Assembly: GCA_023422955.1 (NCBI GenBank)
Contig: JAFAGG010000017.1
Location: 1 to 25,269, forward strand
Source: Pseudomonadota bacterium
GTDB lineage: Bacteria > Pseudomonadota > Gammaproteobacteria > Burkholderiales > Burkholderiaceae_D
Length of the DNA: 25,269 nt
Reading direction: 5' to 3'
Under the pieces are notes generated by a model. It ran no database searches, was not told the DNA's origin, and was given only the letters and a program-made list of their open reading frames with translations. The position numbers and the translations under genes are program-made. Shown here piece by piece: positions 1-8,087 of the stretch. Numbering within the stretch: the first letter of the stretch is position 1; each line of letters starts with the position of its first letter.

Positions 1-127
1 CGCCGCCAAATGCTTTCGACAGTACCGTCGCAATCGCTGCGGTCAGCGTGGTCTTGCCATGGTCAACGTGACCAATCGTGCCCACATTCACGTGCGGCTT
101 CGTCCGCTCAAACTTGCCTTTTGCCAT
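1..127 (-). CDS. tuf: Elongation factor Tu, 5' end only
   Basis: This is the first 42 codons of EF-Tu, the GTPase that brings aminoacyl-tRNA to the ribosome; the rest lies beyond the left edge. The translation starts MAKGKFERTKPHVNVGTIGH and continues with the P-loop GHVDHGKT, which is diagnostic of EF-Tu. The ATG at 127 is preceded by a good ribosome-binding site (GGAG read on the minus strand, about 7 bases upstream). Three tRNA genes on the same strand lie immediately upstream, the arrangement known for tufB in many proteobacteria, so the gene is probably co-transcribed with them from the promoter at 544-572. Confidence 0.97.
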   Translation of the reverse strand, partial: MAKGKFERTKPHVNVGTIGHVDHGKTTLTAAIATVLSKAFGG

Positions 128-204
128 CTTAGACTCCTAACGATTTGATGAGAATGTTCAGGCACGCCGCCCGACTGCCGTTCGATACCAAAAACTAAAA
201 TCTA

Positions 205-279
<75 letters not shown>

Positions 280-323
280 ATCTTGTCGTTCGCCGCCCTT
301 TTAAAGGCACGTTCAACCAAAAC

Positions 324-397
324 TGGAGCGGGTGAAGGGAATCGAACCCTCGTCGTAAGCTTGGAAGGCTTCTGCTCTACCATTGAGCTACACCCGC
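324..397 (-). tRNA. tRNA-Gly(TCC)
   Basis: Minus-strand cloverleaf with acceptor GCGGGTG pairing with CACCCGC, D arm GCTCAATGGTAGAGC, anticodon loop CTTCCAA with anticodon TCC, T arm containing GGTTCGATTCC, and an encoded CCA at 324-326. It lies 44 bases upstream of tRNA-Thr and reads GGA/GGG glycine codons. Confidence 0.96.
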
Positions 398-443
398 GAA
401 GGCGACTCTTCAGCCACGCTATTCCGCCGCACACATTTTCATG

Positions 444-529
444 TGGTGGAGAGGGCTGGATTCGAACCAGCGTACTCGTAAGAGGGCAGATTTACAGTCT
501 GCTGCCATTAACCACTCGGCCACCTCTCC
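444..529 (-). tRNA. tRNA-Tyr(GTA)
   Basis: Class II tRNA of 86 bases with a long variable arm. The acceptor GGAGAGG pairs with CCTCTCC, the anticodon loop is CTGTAAA with anticodon GTA, the T arm contains GGTTCGAATCC, and CCA is encoded at 444-446. It is the promoter-proximal gene of the Tyr-Gly-Thr-tuf transcription unit. Confidence 0.96.
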
Positions 530-543
530 GCAGGGAACCCCAA

Positions 544-572
544 ACTATATATGGTCGACTTATCTTTGTCAA
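544..572 (-). promoter_or_regulatory. Strong sigma-70 promoter of the tRNA-tuf unit
   Basis: On the minus strand a perfect -35 box TTGACA (567-572) is followed after exactly 17 bases by TATAGT (544-549), five of six bases matching the -10 consensus. The predicted start lies near 537, about 8 bases before tRNA-Tyr, and the region just after the -10 box is G-rich, as at stringently controlled stable-RNA promoters. The AT-rich stretch just upstream (about 573-660) could act as an UP element; that part is inference. Confidence 0.88.
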
Positions 573-692
573 CGAGGAAAATGCATGCCGCACAGAGAAT
601 TTTATCGGCCTTATTTCCGCCCTATTTTCGCAAAAAATGCGGAAAACGCGTTTTAACTATTTTTCGCAGAGAAAGAAAGAGCTTGATGCATT

Positions 693-1751
693 TTAGAATC
701 TTGTTTCTCGGGCGGCACGCAGGAAATTATCCAGAATCGGCGTGCAATCCAGCAATTCATCATGCCCCAGGTAATGAAACTCCGGATGCCATTGCAAGCC
801 CATGACAAAGCGCGATTTCCGATACCGGATCGCTTCGATGATGTTGTCGGAGTGGGAATAAGCCTCCACCACCAAGTCGCGCCCCAGATCTTTTACCGCC
901 TGATGATGGATGGAATTCACCAGGGGCGCGGTATGGGTGGGAAACATTTTCGCCAGCGAAGACCCTGGCGGAAAGTGAATTTCATGGCGATGGTTATCGT
1001 ATAGATCATTGACGTGCTCTATTGCGCTGGGCACATCGGTGGCAATGTCCTGGTACAAGGTGCCGCCAAAAGCCACATTGATCAGCTGGCAACCACGGCA
1101 AATGCCCAGAACCGGCTTGCCCGCCTCCACGAATTCATGCAGCAGTTCCAGCTCATAAACATCACGCGCCCGATCGCCACTCCATTCGGGGCGGGTTGGG
1201 TCTTCAGAGTAGGTTTGCGGAGAGACGTCGGCCCCGCCTTGCAATACCAGCCCATCAAGATGCTTGGCATAATCGCGCAGCCGGATATTGCTTTTATGCA
1301 GTAAGCCATTGTTGTTGACGGTGGGGATCATGAAAACCATGACATCGCGCGTCATTACCCATTGGGCGATGGATTCTTCCAGGTACTGCAAAGTCTTGCT
1401 GCGCAAGCCTTTCGCGCCGGACTCCGGATGAAAGATGCGCGCTGACACCCCGATTCTGAGGGTGCGCTGCATAATGCGGCGATTGACGCGCTGGCTCATT
1501 GCCTGGCAGCGCGCCTGGATTACGCGCCAGGTCAGCGACCAGGGCGTTTCATTCGGTTTCAGGTAAGCAGAAGGCGTATAACCACGCTCATCTTCGACTT
1601 TCTCGGCCGCCTCTTTCTCTACAACTTCGGCTTGTCCTCCGACAATCGGCGTTGCCGTGATCTCAGGGGAATCAACAAGGACGGGAGATGTTTCGGAAGA
1701 TTCGACAACCGGCACAGAGGATTTTCCGGCGCGGTCAGAAATGTCTGACAT
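693..1751 (-). CDS. Class I glutamine amidotransferase / peptidase C26 family hydrolase (PuuD-like)
   Basis: The 352-residue protein has the class I amidotransferase fold of the gamma-glutamyl-GABA hydrolase type. The nucleophile elbow GICRGCQ places the catalytic Cys at 218, and QWHPEF supplies His322 and Glu324. Other family signatures are LVLQGGADVSP (168-178) and NSIHHQAV (279-286). Such proteins hydrolyse gamma-glutamyl amides, for example in putrescine catabolism, but no puu-type partner genes are nearby, so the substrate is unknown. The first ~95 residues are an acidic, low-complexity extension before the domain starts at MQRTLRIGVSA. The ATG at 1751 has no good ribosome-binding site, and internal Met85 or Met94 would give a protein of usual length. 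It is the last of four minus-strand genes but is separated from the DUF2905 gene by about 200 bases, so it may have its own promoter. Confidence 0.85.
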   Translation of the reverse strand: MSDISDRAGKSSVPVVESSETSPVLVDSPEITATPIVGGQAEVVEKEAAEKVEDERGYTPSAYLKPNETPWSLTWRVIQARCQAMSQRVNRRIMQRTLRIGVSARIFHPESGAKGLRSKTLQYLEESIAQWVMTRDVMVFMIPTVNNNGLLHKSNIRLRDYAKHLDGLVLQGGADVSPQTYSEDPTRPEWSGDRARDVYELELLHEFVEAGKPVLGICRGCQLINVAFGGTLYQDIATDVPSAIEHVNDLYDNHRHEIHFPPGSSLAKMFPTHTAPLVNSIHHQAVKDLGRDLVVEAYSHSDNIIEAIRYRKSRFVMGLQWHPEFHYLGHDELLDCTPILDNFLRAARETRF

Positions 1752-1953
1752 AAAATTTCAACGTTCAACGATTAGAAATAAATGAGCAAGGCTCTGAAAA
1801 CGGTCGGCTGCGGTTCAGGCGGCCCTCAAAACGGCAAAGACGAAGAGACGGCCTTATTTGCCAAAAGCTTGCAGGAAAGGGATTTTGGGGGGTTATTTTA
1901 AAGGCTGGCGCGCGAGCGTGCACGCCGGGCAAACAATCTGTTACGCGCAAGCC

Positions 1954-2172
1954 TCAACAAAAAGCACAGGTGCGCGCCACAATTTCTGCAATACCGAAAG
2001 CAATCAATGACCAGATTACCGTTGAGGCAAGCGGCAAGCACAAAGTTTGATTAAGAAAGCGGAACTGAATATCTCCCGGCAAGCGCCCTACTCCCAGCTT
2101 GCTCAGGAGATCCGGCAGCAGCGCATAAAACACAAACAGGCCGATAAAGATAGCGAATGCCCAACGGATCAT
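1954..2172 (-). CDS. DUF2905 small membrane protein, copy 1
   Basis: A 72-residue protein with two hydrophobic helices flanking the DUF2905 core LGVGRLPGDI. The function of the family is not known. I chose the ATG at 2172, with GAGAGGG about 7 bases upstream, over a TTG two codons earlier. It is a paralogue of the gene at 2277-2471: RW, ALLP, KLGVG, LPGDI, LP and AST occur in the same order. This copy has an extra C-terminal tail ending in TCAFC, with two cysteines that the other copy lacks. It is probably co-transcribed with its twin and the upstream methyltransferase gene. Confidence 0.8.
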   Translation of the reverse strand: MIRWAFAIFIGLFVFYALLPDLLSKLGVGRLPGDIQFRFLNQTLCLPLASTVIWSLIAFGIAEIVARTCAFC

Positions 2173-2276
2173 GTGCAACCCTCTCTGATAGTGTTTGCAG
2201 TGTTTGCGATCTCCAATGTCGCGATCTTCCTCTCCTCAAGACCAAGCCATTCGGCGCAAGGCCGGCACCCGGCTTC

Positions 2277-2471
2277 CTAGAACAGCATTCCAATCAGGAG
2301 CACCAGCAATGACAGCAGAATAGTCGAGGCAAAGGGCAGAAAAACCGGTCTGCCCATGAAAGTGAACCTTATATCTCCCGGCAATTTCCCCACACCCAGC
2401 TTGTGCAGCCACGGAAGCAGCGCAGAGAACAGCACCAATGCCACAAAGATGCTCAAGAACCAGCGAAACAT
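2277..2471 (-). CDS. DUF2905 small membrane protein, copy 2
   Basis: A 64-residue, two-helix membrane protein with the DUF2905 signature KLGVGKLPGDI in the loop between the helices. I chose the ATG at 2471 because GAGAGG lies 5-6 bases upstream and the protein then starts MFRWFLSIF, matching the start of the neighbouring copy. An in-frame ATG at 2501 would add 10 residues without a well-spaced ribosome-binding site. Family function is unknown. Confidence 0.8.
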   Translation of the reverse strand: MFRWFLSIFVALVLFSALLPWLHKLGVGKLPGDIRFTFMGRPVFLPFASTILLSLLVLLIGMLF

Positions 2472-2562
2472 CGGCGCCTCTCGTGTTAGGTGAACATTCA
2501 TTGTACCTGCAGCACCTCATCGCTCGCCCCTGCGGATGCGGCGGCAACTTTGTTGCCTCGGC

Positions 2563-3723
2563 TTACAAGCGGTGAGAGCGATCGGCGCGCACAAAATGTG
2601 TCGGCAGAGCGGCATCCTTGCCCACCACCAGCACCTTGAACAACTCGCCCATTTCTGCGGGAGAGGTCAGGCGCTGTACCGCATTTGTCATGGGCAAGTA
2701 GCGTGCCAAATCTTCCGGCGAAGTGCGCATCAGCACATCGGCTAAGCCGGCATCCAGCAGGAAGGAGGCTTGGCTGGCATAAGTCAGCACTTCCAGCCCG
2801 CCTGCCACAGCAGCCTGCGCCATGGCACTGAAATCCACATGCGAGGTCACATCCTGCAAGCCCGGCAGGTAAAACGCATCATCGTGAGAATGATGGCGGT
2901 AATGGCACATCAAGGTGCCGCGCACGCGCTGCGACAAATAATATTCGTGCGCAGGAAAGCCATAATCGATCAGAATTGCCGCGACACCTTTTCCGTATTG
3001 CCTGTGTCCGGCATCGAACATGGCAGCCAGCGAATGCATGAAGGCAATGGCTTGCGGATGCACTTCCGTCAGATAACCGACCGGCAAACTTTCCGCCTCG
3101 GGAATCTGGCTCAACAACTCGTCATCGCAATCCCGGTCTTCATAAGACCACCCTTGCTCCGACAGGCTGACGCCGCGCTCTTTCCATCCCTGTTCCGTCT
3201 TGACCACCAGGTTGACCGGCATCGCATCAAGCACTTCATTGCCGACCACCACGCCGCAAAACGCCGGCGGCAACTGGTCCAGCCACTGCACCTGCGGAAA
3301 ATCGCCGAGCATTTCCTGCTGGCGCGCACGCAACTCGCCGGACAGATCGACGATGGCATAACGCCTGACTGGCACACCCATTGCTGCCAGTTCCGTGAGG
3401 ACATCCCGTGCCAGCTTGCCGGTACCGGCACCGAACTCCATGATTTCCGGCTCGCTTTGGGCCAGCAGTTCGGCTATTGTCCGAGCCAGGGTTTGCCCGA
3501 ACAAAGGCGTCATTTCCGGGGCGGTTGTAAAATCACCCTCTTTACCCAGCTTGGCCGCGCCACCGCTGTAATAACCCAGCACCGGCGCATACAAGACCAG
3601 CTCCATGAATCGCGCAAACGAAATCCAGCCGCCCTGTTTGCGAATCTCGTCGGAAATCAGGCCCTGCAAGGCATGCGATGCAGTCAGCGCATCAGGGGAA
3701 GGTTGAGGCAGGTGGAGTTGCAT
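2563..3723 (-). CDS. MidA/NDUFAF7-family SAM-dependent methyltransferase
   Basis: A 386-residue protein of the COG1565 (DUF185) family, whose eukaryotic member NDUFAF7 methylates an arginine of complex I; the bacterial substrate is not established. Signatures are GDFTTAPEMTPLFGQ (63-77), the SAM-binding motif MEFGAGTGKLARDVL (95-109) and NEVLDAMPV. The length fits the family. The ATG at 3723 has no obvious ribosome-binding site and faces the divergent SDR gene across 87 bases, which must hold the promoters for both. The two DUF2905 genes follow on the same strand. Confidence 0.88.
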   Translation of the reverse strand: MQLHLPQPSPDALTASHALQGLISDEIRKQGGWISFARFMELVLYAPVLGYYSGGAAKLGKEGDFTTAPEMTPLFGQTLARTIAELLAQSEPEIMEFGAGTGKLARDVLTELAAMGVPVRRYAIVDLSGELRARQQEMLGDFPQVQWLDQLPPAFCGVVVGNEVLDAMPVNLVVKTEQGWKERGVSLSEQGWSYEDRDCDDELLSQIPEAESLPVGYLTEVHPQAIAFMHSLAAMFDAGHRQYGKGVAAILIDYGFPAHEYYLSQRVRGTLMCHYRHHSHDDAFYLPGLQDVTSHVDFSAMAQAAVAGGLEVLTYASQASFLLDAGLADVLMRTSPEDLARYLPMTNAVQRLTSPAEMGELFKVLVVGKDAALPTHFVRADRSHRL

Positions 3724-3810
3724 AAACGGTATTGTATTGAATTCGGCGAACAGCCATTAATGGTAAAGCACAAGATAAACACGACACACATAACCAAACT
3801 CGATCATTCC

Positions 3811-4569
3811 ATGTCCCCTCAACCCAATATTGCCCTGGTAACCGATGCCGACATGCCCATAGGGCGTGCGATCGTGCTCGGCCTGACGCGGGCGGGCTGG
3901 CGAGTGGCCGTGCATTATGGCCGCGATATTCGCGCAGCACAAATCACCGCCGCCGCTGCCGATTATCTGGGTCACAATGCATCGCTCGTTCGCTGCAACC
4001 TCACCGATGAAGTGGCCGTGCGTGCGATGCTGCACGACTTGCAGGAAAGAATCGGGCGCGTGAATTGCGTCGTCAACTATGGCGCGCTGACCGAATTTGA
4101 CAATGCGGCCACATTTTGCGCGACGCGCCTGGACGCGCACATGGCTTCGCATTTAACCGGCCCCGTGATTCTTGCGCGTGCGCTGCATGCGATGACGCCG
4201 GCCAACCAGCACTCCGTGGTGATCAACCTGATCGACCAGAAACTGCAGCAACTGCAGCCCGATTTCCTGTCCTACACGCTATCCCATGCCGCGCTGCAAA
4301 CCGCGACTACGCTGCTGGCCCAGGCGCTGGCGCCGCGCACCCGCGTAGTCGGCATCGCCTGCGATTTGCTGCCGCGCTCGGGCAATGTGCAGGGGCCGCT
4401 ATATGCGGTGGGAAGCAAACAAAGCTTTAATCACGCCTCGCTAAGCGATATGATTGCGGCCGTGCGCTTTGCCGCAGAATCGTCAGCCGTCACCGGCAGC
4501 CTGTTGCTGGTGAATGGCGGACAACATTTAGTTCCTGCGCAGCCCGCCGCTGCGCATCGCCTTTCCTGA
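3811..4569 (+). CDS. Pteridine-reductase-like SDR with Lys-to-His at the active site
   Basis: A 252-residue short-chain dehydrogenase/reductase. The Rossmann start ALVTDADMPIGRAI and the HYGRD motif (35-39) resemble NADPH-dependent pteridine reductases (PTR1/FolM). As in those enzymes, Asp142 (INLID) replaces the usual catalytic Ser and lies 13 residues before Tyr155. The Lys expected at Tyr+4 is His159 (YTLSH), and the usual TGxxxxxG is TDADMPIG, so catalysis may be altered or lost. The gene is 4 bases upstream of folB, which suggests a role in dihydropterin reduction (inferred). The start at 3811 is chosen by homology: no ribosome-binding site is clear, an in-frame ATG at 3760 exists, and the frame stays open further upstream without resembling a protein. 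Confidence 0.82.
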   Translation: MSPQPNIALVTDADMPIGRAIVLGLTRAGWRVAVHYGRDIRAAQITAAAADYLGHNASLVRCNLTDEVAVRAMLHDLQERIGRVNCVVNYGALTEFDNAATFCATRLDAHMASHLTGPVILARALHAMTPANQHSVVINLIDQKLQQLQPDFLSYTLSHAALQTATTLLAQALAPRTRVVGIACDLLPRSGNVQGPLYAVGSKQSFNHASLSDMIAAVRFAAESSAVTGSLLLVNGGQHLVPAQPAAAHRLS

Positions 4570-4573
4570 TTCT

Positions 4574-4969
4574 ATGTTCTCCTTCCTGTCACACCCGGAA
4601 TTAAAAGATTGCCGTCGCCTGTTCCTGCGCAACTATGAAGTGCGCATGAATATCGGCGTGTTCGACTCTGAAAAGAAAGGAGAACAGCGCGTACTGATCA
4701 ATGTCGATCTGTTCATTCCGCTGTCCGTGTCCACGCCCCGCGAAGACCATCTGCGCGAAGTGGTAGATTACAACTTCATGCGCGACACCATCGCCCAACG
4801 CATGAAAGAAGGCCATATCCATTTGCAGGAAACGCTGTGCGACGACCTGGCAACGGCGATGCTCGCTAATTCCAAGGTCAGAGCCGTGCGCATTTCCTCC
4901 GAAAAGACCGATGCCTATGCCGATTGCGAATCGGTCGGCGTTGAAGTGTTCCGCATCAAGGGCGCGTGA
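4574..4969 (+). CDS. folB: Dihydroneopterin aldolase
   Basis: A 131-residue FolB, which cleaves 7,8-dihydroneopterin to 6-hydroxymethyl-dihydropterin and glycolaldehyde in folate synthesis. Family motifs are IGVFDSE (27-33), VVDYNFM (63-69), QETLCDDLA (85-93) and the SSEKTDAYAD...VGVEV block (108-125), with Lys111 in the place of the catalytic lysine. The ATG lies 4 bases after the SDR stop and lacks its own clear ribosome-binding site, which suggests translational coupling. The N-terminal residues 1-14 are somewhat longer than in the shortest family members. Confidence 0.93.
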   Translation: MFSFLSHPELKDCRRLFLRNYEVRMNIGVFDSEKKGEQRVLINVDLFIPLSVSTPREDHLREVVDYNFMRDTIAQRMKEGHIHLQETLCDDLATAMLANSKVRAVRISSEKTDAYADCESVGVEVFRIKGA

Positions 4970-5010
4970 GCGCGAACCCGCCGCCCCCTATCAGGAATCA
5001 GGAATCCGTC

Positions 5011-5952
5011 ATGCTCGATACCAATATCGCTAACGCCGCTCAATCGCCCTCCGCCAGGCAGGCGGAAAAGGTCGCTTACGAAAACAACAAGCTGCACAAG
5101 CGCCTGTGCCGCCAAGTAGGCCAGGCCATCGGCGACTACAACATGATCGAAGACGGCGACAAGGTGATGGTGTGCCTGTCGGGCGGCAAGGACAGCTACG
5201 CCTTGCTCGATATATTGCTCACGCTGCGCGAACGTGCGCCGATTCATTTCGATATCGTCGCCGTCAATCTCGACCAGAAGCAGCCGAATTTCCCGGCGCA
5301 TATCCTGCCGGAATACCTGAACAAGCTGGGCGTGCCCTTCCATATCGAGAACCAGGATACCTACAGCATCGTCAAGCGCGTGATCCCCGAAGGGAAAACC
5401 ACCTGCTCGCTGTGCTCGCGCCTGCGCCGCGGCATTTTGTACCGGGTGGCGAGCGAGCTGGGCGCGACCAAGATCGCGCTCGGCCATCATCGCGACGACA
5501 TCATGGAAACCTTTTTCCTGAACATGTTCTTCGCCGCGAAGTTGAAGGGCATGCCGCCCAAGCTGCAATCCGACGATGGCAAGCATGTGGTGATCCGGCC
5601 GCTCGCATATGTAAAAGAAGAAGATACCGAGCGCTACGCCCAAGTCAAGCAATTCCCCATCATTCCCTGCGATCTGTGCGGCAGCCAGGAAAACCTGCAG
5701 CGCAAGCAGATCAAGGCCATGCTGCGCGACTGGGAGAAAAAACATCCGGGCCGCGTCGAAAGCACCTTTGCTGCGCTGTCCACCGTGGTGCCTTCGCACC
5801 TGATGGATCGCACGCTGTTCAACTTTAGCGAACTGCAGGCGACCGGGCAGGCATCACAGAATGGCGACATCGCGTTTGACGAAGAACCCTGCTCCACTCC
5901 GACGATTTCCAATATCATCCCGCTGCAGCGCCAGCTCGATGGTGATGAATAG
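5011..5952 (+). CDS. ttcA: tRNA 2-thiocytidine(32) synthetase TtcA
   Basis: A 313-residue ATP-dependent enzyme that thiolates C32 of certain tRNAs with a 4Fe-4S cluster. The PP-loop is SGGKDS at 57-62. The cluster cysteines are in CSLC (132, 135) and in PCDLCGS (220, 223), and GHHRDD (158-163) is typical of the family. I chose the ATG at 5011, with AGGA about 8 bases upstream, giving a length close to that of E. coli TtcA. A GTG at 4966 overlapping the folB stop would add 15 residues (SANPPPPIRNQESV) not expected in the family. It is probably in one unit with the SDR gene and folB. Confidence 0.95.
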   Translation: MLDTNIANAAQSPSARQAEKVAYENNKLHKRLCRQVGQAIGDYNMIEDGDKVMVCLSGGKDSYALLDILLTLRERAPIHFDIVAVNLDQKQPNFPAHILPEYLNKLGVPFHIENQDTYSIVKRVIPEGKTTCSLCSRLRRGILYRVASELGATKIALGHHRDDIMETFFLNMFFAAKLKGMPPKLQSDDGKHVVIRPLAYVKEEDTERYAQVKQFPIIPCDLCGSQENLQRKQIKAMLRDWEKKHPGRVESTFAALSTVVPSHLMDRTLFNFSELQATGQASQNGDIAFDEEPCSTPTISNIIPLQRQLDGDE

Positions 5953-6001
5953 CCGCGTATCAGTTTCATCGCAAGCGCCGAATTTTCATTGATCTGCGGC
6001 A

Positions 6002-6029
6002 TTGGGCGGTAGCACGCGCATGCTAGAAT
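6002..6029 (+). promoter_or_regulatory. Predicted glmU promoter
   Basis: TTGGGC (6002-6007) and TAGAAT (6024-6029) are separated by 16 bases, and TGC just before the -10 box makes it an extended -10 element. It lies about 30 bases upstream of the glmU start codon in the 105-base gap after ttcA. It is predicted by eye only. Confidence 0.55.
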
Positions 6030-6057
6030 TTTTTCAACTTTTCCTGTTGAATACCTT

Positions 6058-7419
6058 ATGAACGTTGTCATCCTCGCCGCCGGCATGGGCAAACGCATGC
6101 AGTCTGCCCTGCCCAAAGTCTTGCATCCGCTGGCCGGCAAACCGCTGCTCTCCCACGTGGTCGATACCGCGCGCGAACTGTCACCTTCGTGCCTGTGCGT
6201 GGTTTATGGCCATGGCGGCGAACAAGTGCCGCAGCGCCTGCAGTCCGACGACCTGCATTTCGTCAAGCAGGTGCCGCAACTCGGCACCGGCCATGCAGTG
6301 ATGCAGGCGGTGCCGCATCTGGATGACGATGTGCCGACGCTGATTCTGTATGGCGATGTGCCGCTGACCACCAGCGCCACCTTGAAAAGCCTGCTGCAAA
6401 GCGCGGGACACGACAAGCTCGCCATCCTCACCGTCACGCTGGACGATCCGAGCGGTTATGGCCGCATCGTGCGCGAAGGCGGGCAGATCGTTCGCATCGT
6501 CGAGCAAAAGGATGCCAGCGAGCAGGAGCGTCGCATCAATGAAATCAACACCGGCATCATGGTGGTGCCCACGCGCCAGCTCAAGCAATGGCTGGCCACG
6601 CTGTCGAACGATAACGCGCAGAAGGAGTATTACCTGACCGATATCGTCGCGCGCGCGGTGGCGGAGAATGTGGCGGTTGCCTCGGCCCAGCCGTCCGCCG
6701 TGTCGGAAACCCTGGGCGTCAACAGCAAGGTGCAGCTCGCCGAACTGGAGCGCATCCATCAGCGCAATATCGCTTACCGCCTGCTGGAGCAGGGTGTGAC
6801 GCTGGCCGATCCTGAACGCATCGATGTGCGCGGCAATCTGGTTTGCGGGCGAGATGTGACGATCGATGTCGGTTGCGTATTCGAAGGCGAGGTGGAAATC
6901 GGCGAAGGCGCGTCTATCGGCCCCTATTGCGTGATTCGCAATGCGCGTATCGCAGCCGGTGTGCAGATTCGTCCTTTCTGCGTGATCGACGAAGCCTCGG
7001 TCGGCGCGCAATCGCAGATCGGTCCCTTCTCGCGCCTGCGCCCCGGCGCGGAACTGGCGAACGATGTCCATATCGGCAATTTCGTCGAAATAAAAAATGC
7101 GCAGATCGGCCAGAGCAGCAAGGCCAATCACCTGGCTTACATCGGCGATTCGACCGTGGGCGCGCGCGTGAATGTGGGCGCCGGATCGATCACCTGCAAT
7201 TACGATGGCGCGAACAAGTGGCGCACCATCATCGAAGACGATGCCTTTATCGGCACCGATTGCCAGTTGATCGCGCCCGTTACCGTAGGCAAAGGCGCTA
7301 CGCTGGGCGCTGGCACCACCCTCTCCAAGGATGCCCCGGCCGGCAAGCTGACGATTTCGCGCGTCAAGCAAATGACGCTCGACGGCTGGCAGCGCCCGGT
7401 GAAGAAAAAAGCCGAATGA
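6058..7419 (+). CDS. glmU: Bifunctional GlcN-1-P acetyltransferase / GlcNAc-1-P uridylyltransferase
   Basis: A 453-residue GlmU, which makes UDP-GlcNAc for peptidoglycan and lipopolysaccharide. The N-terminal nucleotidyltransferase domain opens with LAAGMGKRM and PKVLH (6-23) and contains QLGTGHAV and LYGDVPL. The C-terminal half (about 250-430) is a left-handed beta-helix with repeated hexapeptides, including the acetyltransferase-site segment KANHLAYIGDS and NYDGANK. The length is close to that of E. coli GlmU. The ATG at 6058 starts directly at MNVVILAAGMG; the ribosome-binding site is weak. The gene ends in a strong terminator. Confidence 0.97.
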   Translation: MNVVILAAGMGKRMQSALPKVLHPLAGKPLLSHVVDTARELSPSCLCVVYGHGGEQVPQRLQSDDLHFVKQVPQLGTGHAVMQAVPHLDDDVPTLILYGDVPLTTSATLKSLLQSAGHDKLAILTVTLDDPSGYGRIVREGGQIVRIVEQKDASEQERRINEINTGIMVVPTRQLKQWLATLSNDNAQKEYYLTDIVARAVAENVAVASAQPSAVSETLGVNSKVQLAELERIHQRNIAYRLLEQGVTLADPERIDVRGNLVCGRDVTIDVGCVFEGEVEIGEGASIGPYCVIRNARIAAGVQIRPFCVIDEASVGAQSQIGPFSRLRPGAELANDVHIGNFVEIKNAQIGQSSKANHLAYIGDSTVGARVNVGAGSITCNYDGANKWRTIIEDDAFIGTDCQLIAPVTVGKGATLGAGTTLSKDAPAGKLTISRVKQMTLDGWQRPVKKKAE

Positions 7420-7428
7420 GACCAACAA

Positions 7429-7454
7429 GCCGCCGATTCATCGGCGGTTTTTTT
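7429..7454 (+). terminator. Rho-independent terminator of glmU
   Basis: A perfect 7-bp GC-rich stem (CCGCCGA, loop TTCA, TCGGCGG; 7430-7447) is followed by seven T residues. It starts 10 bases after the glmU stop codon. Confidence 0.93.
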
Positions 7455-7593
7455 CGCTCAGTCTGGCTGGCTGCCAAGCCGATAGCAGGAAGAAGTCCGT
7501 CACCTCTGCGAATTGTTCAGTCATGCGCGAACATCTATCGCATCGGTCGCGTGTGATGCATGAGCCAACATGGCTGGCATCGAGGTGCCCGCC

Positions 7594-8070
7594 CTACCGC
7601 ACCGGCACAAAAGGCTGGAACTTGCTGCGCCGCGTGGAAAAGAAAGTGCGCACGTTGCGCACGTTGGCATGCGCGGTGAATACCCGGTGGGCGAAGTCGT
7701 GATAATCATCCAGGTCGCGCAATTGCACCAGCAGGATGAAGTCCGGCCCCGGCGACACGCGATAGCATTGCGTGACCGCCTGCTCGGCGGCGACCAGCGC
7801 TTCGAAGGCATCCTGCTTTTCCACCGTTTGCACATCCAGCGTGATTTCCACGATGGCGGTCACGCCCACCCCCAGCTTTACCGGGTCCACCAGCGCAATT
7901 TCGCGCTCGATCAAACCCGCCTCCCGCAGACGCCTGACTCGCCGCAAACAGGTCGGCGCTGAAACATGTACCTTGGCAGCAAGTTCATTGTTGGCAAGCG
8001 AGGCATCACGCTGCAGCAATTCCAGTATCCGGCGGTCAAGATCGTCCAGTTCAGGCAAGGACTTATCCAT
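7594..8070 (-). CDS. Lrp/AsnC-family transcriptional regulator
   Basis: A 158-residue protein with an N-terminal winged helix-turn-helix (about 8-65: LDDLDRRILELLQRDASLAN... then SAPTCLRRVRRLREAGLI) and a C-terminal RAM effector-binding domain (about 75-150, with GPDFILLVQLRDLDDYHDF). Family members bind amino acids and wrap DNA as dimers to octamers. It is transcribed away from glmS, and the 143-base AT-rich gap between them carries three evenly spaced palindromes that may be its own operators. Whether it senses an amino acid and controls glmS or only itself cannot be told from the sequence. Confidence 0.93.
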   Translation of the reverse strand: MDKSLPELDDLDRRILELLQRDASLANNELAAKVHVSAPTCLRRVRRLREAGLIEREIALVDPVKLGVGVTAIVEITLDVQTVEKQDAFEALVAAEQAVTQCYRVSPGPDFILLVQLRDLDDYHDFAHRVFTAHANVRNVRTFFSTRRSKFQPFVPVR

Positions 8071-8087
8071 ATATCACCCTCACAAAA

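Noticed and set aside
625..646. A possible hairpin TTTTCGCA / TGCGGAAAA as terminator of the gene ending at 693
   Set aside because: The arms need a bulge, the stem is AT-rich and no T-tract follows on the minus strand.
2770..3810. Upstream extension of the SDR frame by about 350 codons
   Set aside because: This part runs antisense to the MidA-family gene and encodes His/Gln/Arg-rich sequence; SDR homology starts only at MSPQPNIALVT (3811).
4915..5799. A 294-codon minus-strand open frame opposite ttcA
   Set aside because: Antisense to the well-supported ttcA with no resemblance to a known protein.
6181..7428. A 415-codon minus-strand open frame inside glmU
   Set aside because: Shadow of glmU; same compositional signs and no ribosome-binding site of note.
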